Source of the DNA: Prorocentrum cordatum
Taxonomy: Eukaryota > Sar > Dinophyceae > Prorocentrales > Prorocentraceae
Length of the DNA: 64,000 nt
NCBI GenBank assembly: GCA_963575745.1
Contig: CAUYUJ010014622.1
Location: 123,245-187,244, forward strand
Direction: 5' to 3'
Shown: positions 41,581 through 50,715 of the stretch, piece by piece
How the letters are laid out: each line of letters begins with the position of its first letter
Position numbering within the stretch: the stretch's first letter is position 1
Translations under genes and position numbers: made by a program
Notes under the pieces: generated by a model
What the model was told of the DNA's origin: nothing
The model's database searches: none
What the model saw: the letters and a program-made list of their open reading frames with translations, nothing else

Positions 41581-42475
41581 CTGAACTGCGGAGCAAATTG
41601 CGGACGGCGCACAGGCGTGCGTGCTGTTGATCGGGCTCTTCCTCGCGTTCGTGGCCTGGGGCACACGTTCATTGTGGAGGCCAGCAGCCGCGAGAGCGGT
41701 TTTGACAGGGGCTGCGAGGCGACTCGGGGCGAGGCGGGCTGGTGCTCACGTCGGTCGGGGCCGCCTACGATCCAGTTCGATGCGATTCGATTTGCCAGAA
41801 GGGGTCGCGATCCCCATTTCGTTCGGCTCGATTCACCGGCGCCGGCCGGGGCCAGCCCGCGCTGGGCGCGGCGATCCGCTCCCGACTCGGAACGGCTCGC
41901 TGGCCCTCCGACCCGTTGCGGATCCGATCCGAGTTCCCCAGACCCCCGACGCCATGATCTTTCGCGACGTCGACCAACATGTCTCCACCCATTGCCCGAG
42001 ATTGGCTCTTCATCCTGGGCCTGTCGGTCGGGGAGCTCCCGCTGCCAGGCACGAATTCCGAGGGTTCTCGGTGGTTCGGGGCCCGCACGGCGCCGTGGTC
42101 CTTCCGCCCCCCTCTTTTTGCAACGGGCCGTTGACGGGGGGAGAAGATTGTTGATTGGAAGGCCACAACAGATTCGTATCGCGTCGACGCGGCGGCGACG
42201 CTGGCGAGGGCCATCAAGGATGACAGCCACGGGTGGCACGATGTCTGGTTTTTGTCGCGAGATTTGCCATGGACAGGTGTGCATGCAAGCGTGTATTTGT
42301 TGCTCGTTCAGTAGGCATCGCGTCTCGATCTAGGAGTCTTCGAGAGAGGCGCATGCTGTGTAGGCACGTTGTGCTGGATTATTTTTGCGATTCGCTCACC
42401 CTTGCTTCGACCGGCTTCCCAGAACTTCGCGTTGCATTGACATGTTTCATTGGGGTGGGGGCCTGGCCATCTTGA
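41581..42475. other. Unassigned; weak exon-like frame
   Basis: A plus-strand frame at 42141-42312 reads with protein-like composition (IVDWKATTDSYRVDAAATLA, then WHDVWFLSRDLPW), but a stop precedes it and no family is recognised. A minus frame over 41556-42284 is Arg-rich and looks like a shadow. Confidence 0.3.
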
Positions 42476-43056
42476 TCTCCTCCTCCTCCTCCTCCTCCAC
42501 CTCCTCCTCCTCCTCCTCCTCCTCCTCCTCCTCCTCCTCCTCCTCTCTCCTGAGGCAGTGCGCTGATGGCCTCTGAGGAGTGGGCTCCTCCCTGCATTTC
42601 GAACTCTTCGCCTCACGTCGCTTACACTGGCGGTGGGGGCCTCCAGGTCCTTGAGGGCGAGGAGGGAGGAGGAGGAGGGCGAGGAGGAGGAGGAGGAGGA
42701 AGAGGAGGAGGGAGAGGATGGGGAGGAGGAGGAGGGGGAGGAGGGGAGGAGGAGGAGAAGGAGGAGGAGGGGGAGGGGAGGAGGGTGACGAGGAGGAGGA
42801 GGAGGAGGAGGAGGAGGAGGAGGAGGAGGAGGAGGAGGAGGAGGCGAGGAGAAGGAGGAGGAGGAGAGGGGAGGAGGAGGGGAGGGGGAGGAGGAGGAGG
42901 AGGAGAGGAGGAGGAGGAGGAGGAGGAGGAGGAGGAGGAGGGAGGATGGGGAGGGGGGGGAGGGGGAGGAGGGGGAGGAGGAGGAGGAGGAGGCGAGGAG
43001 AGGGGGAGGAGGGAGGGGGAGGAGGAGGAGGAGGAAGGGGAGGAGGATGAGGGGGA
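42476..43056. repeat. CTC array, 110-bp unique spacer, GAG array
   Basis: Pyrimidine triplets (42476-42547) and purine triplets (42657-43055) are mutual reverse complements around unique sequence. On the plus strand the CTC run ends TCTCTCCTGAG, an acceptor-like boundary. On the minus strand the other array ends similarly. Either strand could place an exon in the spacer. Confidence 0.85.
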
Positions 43057-43213
43057 CTAGACGATCCTTGCGCTCGGCCCCTTCAGGTGGGGGGAGTCTC
43101 TGCCGGCCGCGGCAGCACGTCGTGTTCGTCTCATGCGGGCCTTTTTGCACTCATCCGGTCGGTGAAGAGAAAACGCCACAGAGATAAACTTTTGGCGCTC
43201 CGCGCGGATTTCT

Positions 43214-44400
43214 GGGGAGAGCAGCTATCGTGTCGGGGGGAAGGGGTTGGGAGGATGAAGGGTATGAACCATCGCACTCAGATGCCATGCGCGATACCTT
43301 CTACCGCCTACGGGCAATGACATCCACATGTCTCCCAACCCCCTCCTTCCAACCCGATCGCTGTCTGCCTGATTGTTGCGACCCAGTACCGTCAGAATGC
43401 AGAGTAGGGGAACGAAGAATGACATAAACATAAAAACTCGGAGGTCCGCGCGGATTTGTCGGATCCGCGCTGGGCCACCCCGGCGGCGCGTCCGGCGCCG
43501 CCCCTGGCGCGCTCCGTGCGCCAGGGAGGGGGGGTCCAGCGCGCAGATCCAAGAAGTCCGCGCGGAGCGCCAGAGGTTCATGTTTACGTCGTTTTTTGTT
43601 CTGGACTTTTTTACACGTTTTCCGCACTTTCATTTTACACTACGTAATCCGTGGGCCTTGGCCGGTGAAATATGCCCCCCCGCGGGAGGGGAGGGCTGAA
43701 CCAGTTGTCCGCCTCGAGATTTTCTGTGGCTGTTGCGGCCGCACGGCGGGGCTTCTGTGGCTCGGCGCCTCCTTTCGACTGGGACACGTGCGGGTGGCGT
43801 CGCGGCCGGCAGGCCAGACGCCAGGGCTCGACCTGCACGGTGTTTTCTGGCGATGTCTCGTGGGCAGTTTTCGTTCTGGCTCCGTCTTGCAGCGAAGGCG
43901 GAGCGAAGACAGAACGAGGGACAACGAAGACAAAGCGGGAACGAAAAAGACTGCTTTGGTCGGGCCCCAGGCCAGACCCCCCTCGCCACCCACCGAGCCA
44001 CCCCCACCCAACCCGAAGGCCTCCACTTGCCCTCCATTTCCAGCATGGGGGGGGGTCGGGGGACACAGAGAAAACACATATGGAACCTGTACCCCCCCCA
44101 ACCCTAGGGGATCGGCGCTGGAGGCGCCGGCAGGGGGGTCCAGCGCGGATCCGAGAAATCCGCGCGGACCTCCGAGTTTTTATGTTTATGTCATTCTTCG
44201 TTCCCCTACTATGCATTCTGACGGTACTGGGTCGCAACAATCAGGCAGACAGCGATCGGGTTGGAAGGAGGGGGTTGGGAGACATGTGGATGTCATTACC
44301 CGTAGGCGGTCGAAGGTATCGCGCATGGCATCTGAGTGCGATGGTTCATACCCTTCATCCTCCCGACCCCTCCCCCCCGACACGATAGCTGCTCTCCCCA
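43214..44400. repeat. Long inverted repeat (arms ~260 bp) containing fold-back F copies
   Basis: Arms 43214-43475 and 44130-44400 are ~95% identical reverse complements (GGGAGAGCAGCTATCGTGTC at the outer ends). The inner side of each arm carries an arm of family F. 43408-43602 is a fairly complete F copy with ~65-bp terminal inverted repeats. The central 43603-44107 has GC-rich frames without recognised domains. Confidence 0.85.
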
Positions 44401-44640
44401 GACATACAAAGTGCAGGCCAGGCCGAGTGAAGTCGTTGCGCAACCACAGCTGGAAGGCTATTGTGTTTCACCGTGCCTCTCCCCCGTTCCTGCCTTCATC
44501 CTCCCAACCCCTTGGTCCCGACACGAAAAACTGTTCTCCTCAGACAACCAAAGTGCAGGCCAGGCCGAGCGAAGTCGTTGCGCAACCACGGCTGGAAGGC
44601 TGCTGTGTGTTCACCGTGCCCCTCCCCCGTTGATGCCGCG
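44345..44640. repeat. ~118-bp tandem repeat, two copies and a partial
   Basis: CAAAGTGCAGGCCAGGCCGA and GAAGTCGTTGCGCAACCAC recur at 44408/44435 and 44549/44573, followed each time by TGGAAGGCT and TCACCGTGCC. The partial third copy overlaps the end of the inverted repeat. Confidence 0.85.
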
Positions 44641-45009
44641 CGGGGCCTTCGGGCGGAGAGCCCCCCCGTCGCCACAGCTGGGTCGGCCCCAGGGTCCTTC
44701 TCGGGGCGCCACCAGGGCGTCTGGAAGATGTCAGGAAGTAGGGGTTTCGTTTTTGTTGTCCCCCCCCCCTCCTGTGTGGCTCTGGTTGGTTAGATGCTTC
44801 AGTGATTCTTGTCCGGCGGCGCCCTGACGGGAGAGAAGTGCGCACGGTAGCTTGGTGCAGTGGTGTGCGTGAGACGTGAGGCGCTCGCGGTTCGTCTGGG
44901 AAGCCCTTCGTTTCTGGGTCGCGGCTGCGTGAGCCCGTCGTGACCCACATGCTGCGCAGAGTGCGGTGTCATGGAGCAGCAGTTGTTCCCCAATCGCCCC
45001 CCCAACCTC

Positions 45010-45371
45010 GCCAAACCCCCTCCTCCTCCTCCTCCTCCTCCTCCGCCTCCTCCTCCTCCTCCTCCTCCTCCTCCTCCTCTTCCTCCTCCTCCTCCCGCCT
45101 CCTCCTCCTCCGCCTCCTCCTCCTCCTCCCCCTCCCCTCCTCTCTCCTCCTCCTCCTCCTCCTCCTCCTCCTCTCCCTCCCTCCCTCCCCTCCCCCTCTC
45201 CTCCTCCTCCTCCTCTCCTCCTCCTCCTCCTCCTCCTCCTCCTCCTCCTCCTCCTCCTCCTCCTCCTCCTCCTCCTCCTCCTCCTCCTCCTCCTCCTCCT
45301 CCTCCCTCCTCCTCCTCCTCCTCCTCCTCCTCCTCCTCCTCCTCCTCCTCCTCCTCCTCCTCCTCCTCCTC

Positions 45372-45403
<32 letters not shown>

Positions 45404-45405
45404 GC
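45010..45405. repeat. CTC microsatellite, ~400 bp
   Basis: Near-pure CTC with short CCC interruptions; open in all frames. It directly precedes an acceptor-like CCGACTCAG. Confidence 0.95.
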
Positions 45406-45418
45406 CCTCCCGACTCAG

Positions 45419-45481
45419 GCCAGTGATCGATGCCCTGCTCGCCGGCGTGGACTCCCCGCGCAACATCCCCCTGGTCGGCAG
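45419..45481 (+). CDS. Candidate internal exon after the CTC array
   Basis: The long pyrimidine tract ends in CGACTCAG (45411-45418), a textbook 3' splice site. The next 63 bases are open and protein-like (PVIDALLAGVDSPRNIPLVG). A GT follows at 45482 (GGCAG/GTGGCG). Length is a multiple of three. No partner exon or family was recognised; element M2 lies 70 bp downstream. It may be the only remaining exon of a disrupted gene, or chance. Confidence 0.35.
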
Positions 45482-45551
45482 GTGGCGCTCCTGGCACGGC
45501 CGGCCCAAACTGCAGACGCGAGCCCTTTCCGACTCACTGGGTGGTCTGTTG

Positions 45552-45709
45552 AAGTCGGGCCTGTTTCTCTACAGGAGGAACATTCCAACATGGTCATAAG
45601 ATAGGCTGGGGACGATTTTTGTGGACTATCTTTGAGCGTTTTGGGAGTATTTTGGGAGTATTTTGAATTGTTCGCCCAGCATCCCCCTGTAGGGGGACAG
45701 GCACGACTT
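45552..45709. mobile_element. MITE-like element M2, copy 3
   Basis: 158 bp with ~24-bp inverted ends (AAGTCGGGCCTGTTTCTCTA and, inverted, AAGTCGTGCCTGTCCCCCTA). It is the cleanest copy of the family. Confidence 0.85.
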
Positions 45710-45959
45710 AGCGCCTTGCTCTCGTCAAGGGGAGAAGAACCACCCGGACCCAATCACTGGCGTTTACTCAACGGCCCTGGGCGTTTACTAAGCAGCCCTG
45801 CCCTGTTCGGTTCCTTCTTTGGATGCGTTCACTAAATGGCCTCGCTTGTCGGGGTGTTTATTATGCGGGTGGATGTTTTGCCTTCTATTTAGGTCACCCC
45901 TCTGCTACCGTACTCTCGGCCGTTCCACCTGGTCCAAGCCTCCAGGAGACCCCCCCAAA

Positions 45960-46245
45960 AAGCACGGCAGACAGGATCCGCGCTGGACCCCCCTCCAGCG
46001 CCGATCCGAGAAATCCGCGCGGACCACCGAGTTTTTATGTTTATGTCATTCTTCGTTTCCCTAACCCTGGGTCTCGGCGGCGAGCCCGGGGGGGAAGTGA
46101 GAATGAGAAGGCCTTCTCAGAAGGCTCGGAAGTGCCCCGGCCTTTGCGAAGTTCTCCAAGCCTTCTCAGAAGGGCCGAGGCCTTCTGAGAAGTCCCGCCG
46201 CCTTCTAAGAAGGCCTTCTCCTCCTCGCTTCCCCCCTCGGCCACC
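45960..46245. repeat. Fold-back F arm followed by CCTTCTCAGAAGG palindromes
   Basis: 45975-46062 carries the F arm (GCGCTGG ... GATCCGAGAAATCCGCGCGG ... ATGTTTATGTCATTCTTCG). 46098-46232 has five CTTCTCAGAAGG/CCTTCTGAGAAG/CCTTCTAAGAAGG palindromes. Confidence 0.8.
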
Positions 46246-46835
46246 GCCTCCTCTCTGCTCGACCGCCCCTCGGCCTCCCCGGGTCGTCAGCGCCCGTGCG
46301 CCAGTGCGCGTCCAGGCGGTGCCCCTGGCCAGCAAGAGACTTCCCAGGCAGTCCGCTTTTTCCGGCAGCCGTCGTCGTGCGATTCCGCGCCGGCTTCAGT
46401 GCAGCGAGGGCGGGGGGCTCTCGTGCGGTCCGCGGGGGGGGGATCCTTGACTGCCACGGGGCGCTATGCAGGGGGGCCGCGTGGTCGTTGCCGGGACCTT
46501 CTCCTACAGTCAACCCGCCTTGTAAGGACGGGCAACATTCCCAAGGGTACCCTTGCATCCTTGCCCTCTCGATCCATCCTTGGCCAGTTTCGTTCGCCGC
46601 GCCGTGCTCGAAAAGCTTCGAAATGGGCGTCCAGGGCCCTTGCATCCTTATCGCGCATCCTTATGATACGGGCCGGCTGTACCACGCTGGATCAGTTGCA
46701 CTCTCGGCCGACTGTACCACGCTGTATCAGTTGCACTCTCGAAAGGCCCGCTCGAGATAACCAGGGGACAAACGATGACGCTATCCGACATACTCCAGGC
46801 AGGCGGGGTGCCAGCGAGAGCTGCGGATTCTAGAA
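46246..46835. other. No gene seen; two 34-bp repeats
   Basis: GTACCACGCTGGATCAGTTG and GTACCACGCTGTATCAGTTG (46679 and 46716) form a short tandem repeat. The rest is unassigned. Confidence 0.45.
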
Positions 46836-46945
46836 CCCTGGCGGCTCCGCGCGCCAGGGAGGGGGGGTCCAGCGCCCATCCAAGAAACCCGCGCGGAGCT
46901 CCAAAGCTTATGTGTTATCTTTTTATGCCGTTTTTCGTTTCTCTT
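46836..46945. repeat. Fold-back F arm near the 3' end of the Copia element
   Basis: GCGCCAGGGAGGGGGGGTCC, then CATCCAAGAAACCCGCGCGG and a diverged T-rich tail. Confidence 0.7.
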
Positions 46946-47289
46946 TCTTCACCCATTGGATCAGTTCCATTCTTCTCGGGCCTGTTCGAGATGAAGAGAT
47001 AGGCATGCCGGTATAAGGCGGTCATAAGACAACCGCCGCTGGGCCATTGGCCGAGGCCGCTGATCTGGCTGGTGCGGTTTACGGGGCCAGGGGCACACAA
47101 TGAAGGCACAGGCGCAGCCACGCGGCACTCCAGGTCTCGTGGGCGTTTGAACGAATGTCGAGCATCGAACCGTTCGTATCCCTCGAGACGGCGCTTCTTT
47201 GCGCTGGCATCTCTCGACCCAGAGGGATGCGCCAGGAACGTTTGGCGAGGAGCAGCTCTGGAAACTTATGACGGGCTGCCACCGCGGTG

Positions 47290-47690
47290 AGGTTGCCAAC
47301 CGAACTTCACTGATGATCCAGCGCATCAGAGTGCTGCCAGCAGTGATATTTCCCTGGATGGCCAGCAGCCCGACTGCTGCCGTTTTATCCTTGAGACCGA
47401 AATGTGAAGAAATTGGGCGATACATCGAGTCGCGCGCCGACTTCGCATCGGTCGCTAAAGCGCCTGGGACCTGTCGGACTGAGGCCCACTGGGCTTGCAG
47501 GCACAGCGGACATCCGAGCATCTCCGACCACTGAGGTCGGGGAGCCACATCACCTCGCCCTTGGCTTCCATGAAACCCTGAAGCTCAGCCGACAACGAGT
47601 TGTGTGCAATTCGGGGAGACTTGTTCGAAGCCCAATTGATCAGAGTGAAATCGCAAACATCGCAGTCCAGCATTCACGTCGGAGCGATTA
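47290..47690 (-). pseudogene. Copia RNase H domain
   Basis: Two minus-strand frames carry DFTLINWASNKSPRIAHNS-like sequence (the W-x-S-K-K-x-x-R block of Copia RNase H) and then ATDAKSARDSM with RWIISEVRLA. The catalytic D is in ATDAK. One frameshift lies between them near 47510. Confidence 0.75.
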
Positions 47691-47809
47691 TGGCGGCGAA
47701 ACCTAGCGTACTCGACAATTCGGGTCGGTTCGCCACAACTGCATTTGAGAAACCAATGTCGCCCGGGGATTCCTCCAGAGAAGAGCTGTGAATCGTTAAC
47801 GTCTGGTGC

Positions 47810-48900
47810 CTAGCCTAGCCTCCTTTAAAATCCTTCACAAGCCGATTAGCTTCGAAACTAGTGGCTGCTGAAAACTGCGGTACGGTTCGTGTTGCGCGCC
47901 ATTGAGCGGCCCCCAGGATCCCACGCAGTTGCAAGATCTCCTTCTCGGTGACCGGGGTATCCGCCTGGCGCTTCCTCTCAGTGCCCACCTCGATGAGACA
48001 TATCGGCTCGCAATTTCGGACTGGGGTACAAAGAAACTGAAATCCATCCACCGTCATACCGCAGTGCATGAAGCTGTTCTTCTCCCTTCTGGTCTTCGAA
48101 ACCGCCTCGTGAAAAGTCTTCCCGATCCTCACCCACTACAGGTCGTTTTCGGGCCTGGCGATCAGAAAGTCGTCCACATGTTTGGCTATGAGGCTGATCA
48201 CCTCCCTATTGGCTGTAGGTTCCGTCAGCTCCGCAAGCTTCGGCTCGTCTGCTTTGTTGTAGACCTTTTTTCCCAACCCTGCATGATCCAGAGAGCCTTT
48301 GCAGATGATCCATCAGCACGGCTCGGTTTTGAACCTCCTGGAACTTCATTCCTTGATTTTTTCCCACTGGGGTGTACCATTTCTTGACCAATGAGTTGTA
48401 CCACTCCATTTTGGTGCATTTGCCAGACCAGAGCAGGCCTTGAGAGTTTGGACGGTCTGTCCTTCCTCTAGCCTAGTCCCAGCTCTGCGGCGGGCTGAGG
48501 TACCAGCTTCGCGTAGATCTGGCGTTTTGTCTCCGTCTCGCCACCCTGCAGGAAGGCCGTGGTGGCGCCTGCCTTCTCTAACAGCCAGCGTTTTCACGGC
48601 GAGTTGTAAGATTAGATCCATCGTGTTGCGATTCATGGTACATGTTGCTGTATCCACCTGCACTAAGCTGGAACCCTCGAAGACCTAGATGACCAAACAC
48701 GCCTTGACCCTCTGCGTGGTGTTGCCGCGGGCATCGTCGACAGGCTACCACTTGAGGACCCATCTCTCTCTGACCAGCCAGTCACAGGCCAGTCAGCAGG
48801 TACGTCTCCGATCGTTGCCTTACACGCCTGAAAGGTAAGCCACTTACTCACCTCTGACGTCTTGGCTGACAGGAACTGCTTAGCTCCTCGAGCGTGCACC
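47810..48900 (-). pseudogene. Copia reverse transcriptase domain
   Basis: The minus strand shows an N-terminal RT segment near 48890-48700. It is followed by LKACSGLANAPKW at about 48444 (the Y-G-L-x-x-A-P block) and HVDDFLIA at 48180-48157 (the Y/x-V-D-D catalytic box, here HVDD). ILQLRGILGAAQWRATRTV follows at about 47920. Multiple frame changes and a TAG shortly after the VDD box make it inactive. Confidence 0.8.
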
Positions 48901-49559
48901 TTTTGAGGTTTACCTCAACTCGCTGCCGTCGCAGCTGCAATGTGACAAAAGCCGAGGCGTCTCTCATGAACTGCCTGCGTTTTCCGGACTTACCCATGTC
49001 GCTGTGGAGGGAGATGTTCACAGCCTCTGGTCTGTTGTTGTCGGTTCCCGAGGCCAACATCATTGATTCCAGTTCGTCTGGCAGCGCTCTCGCCTCCTCG
49101 AGCATCTCCGTGCCACGGTCCTTGAGCCGCTTGCTGCTCTGGGTCAGAATTGGGCTGGTCACGTTCTTAAGTGCCTTCTGGGTCTCCTGGAACTCTGCAG
49201 GTCTCTTCTTCTCGTTTGGCCCTGTGGCATGAATGAGCTGTCTCTTCTCTTTCATTATCCTCGTCTTATCATCGTCAGCGAGCGGGATCTCGTAGGTCGC
49301 TGAGGATTATCCAGAGCTTCGTCTCCAGGATGGTCAGAGGATCCTCGCCCAGGGTCTGGCTGGAGGTGGTTCGAACTCTTCGGCTGGACTTGGTACTTCA
49401 TAACCAAGATCACCTCCTGTATCATCCACGTCCTCTGCTTCCTTCTCGAGCTCCAGTAGTGAGTCTCGAATTCTCCGGCTTTGCGTTTCATAACCTATCT
49501 GTCCCATGTCCTTGCGAAGTTTGATATCATCTTCAGGTTCTCCCCGACAGTGACTTCTC

Positions 49560-50460
49560 TCGGTGCGAAGCTTTGGGGTCAATTTCGAAGTAAACATCCA
49601 CCTGCTTTGACCGCCCAGATGACTTCCTCCGGCCTCGTGATGTTGTAGGTCGGCTTTTTCGTCTGGGTTGCTACTGCGCGAGCAGGTCCGAACCACGCTG
49701 ACTGCATGGAAGCAGGGCTCTGATTCAAGACCTTCGGCCTCGTTCGATAGAACACTATGTTGCCAGGTGGATATTCCTCCATCTTCAGATGCATCATTCC
49801 GAATGTACGTTGCCACAGTGCTTCTGCTTGACGCTCTCGGTAGGTATTCTCTGCTGCTGTTCGTTGAGCTTGCTGGACCTCGAGCGTTCCACCTATTCGT
49901 TCCCTTTCGCCTTGAGGTCTGTTTTCGAAGTCGTCGTCCACAAGGCATCCGCCAATGTCGGGGGACTTGCCGAAGGCCCACTGGTTGGGTGCGAAGCCTC
50001 TGACTCGATCAAGTTCGCCTTGAGCTCCTGCTGCGAGGGCCACTGCTTGAGCTGGTAGTAGGCCGTTGTCCTGCAGCATAGCTATGAGCTGTACGCCGAT
50101 GGTCCGTTCAACTTGTCCCAGCTGTGCATTCATGATCCTCTCAAGGTATGGCTAGCTGCTCGATCCCAAAGTCACTCGACGCACACCATTCTGAGACTCA
50201 GCTGCTCGCGATGGAGCCCGCGGGATCTCACCCGAATCGTCACAAAAGGGTCCGAATGCTTGAATCCATCGATCTTCCAGCAGCTCGAGTATGGTCTGGT
50301 GTCGCCTTCTTTCATGTCTTGCTAAGCGTGTCGGACTGCCAGGCGGTGATCGGCACGTGTGTCGCCTCGTCGACCATGACCATGCTGTGGTCAGTGACGT
50401 CCAGCTCGTGGCTAGTGAGATCCAGGAGGTCGATTCCCAGGGTACGCCACGGCATACGCT
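49560..50460 (-). pseudogene. Copia integrase
   Basis: Core catalytic motifs GIDLLDL and MVDEATH are at 50445-50345. DRWIQAFGPF (50270-50240) leads into a frameshift. QVERTIGVQL and GFAPNQWAFGKSP (50110-49955) are typical downstream blocks of the core. GNIVFYRTRP and RPEEVIWAVKAGGCL (49765-49585) match the C-terminal DNA-binding region. A CTC/GAG microsatellite (50465-50715) abuts the N-terminal edge and appears to have expanded inside the coding region. Confidence 0.75.
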
Positions 50461-50464
50461 CGGC

Positions 50465-50715
50465 CTCAACCTCCTGATCCTCCCCCTTCGCCTCCCCCTT
50501 CTCCTCCCCCTCCTCCTCCTCCTCCTTCTCCTCCTCCTCCTCCTGCTCCTCCTCATCCTCATCCTTCTCCTCCTCCTCCTCCTCCTCCTCCTCCTCCTCC
50601 TCCTCCTCCACCTCCACCTCCACCTCCTCCTCCTCCTCCTCCTCCTCCTCCTCCTCCTCCTCCTCCTCCTCCTCCTCCTCCTCCTCCTCCTCCTCCTCCT
50701 CCTCCTCCTCCTCCA
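50465..50715. repeat. CTC microsatellite at the integrase N-terminal edge
   Basis: About 250 bp of CTC triplets; the minus strand reads poly-Glu or poly-Gly. It joins directly to the integrase core frame. Confidence 0.95.

Noticed and set aside
42141-42312. Host exon (IVDWKATTDSYRVD...)
   Set aside because: Protein-like wording but preceded by a stop, no clear splice sites and no recognised family; left as unassigned sequence.
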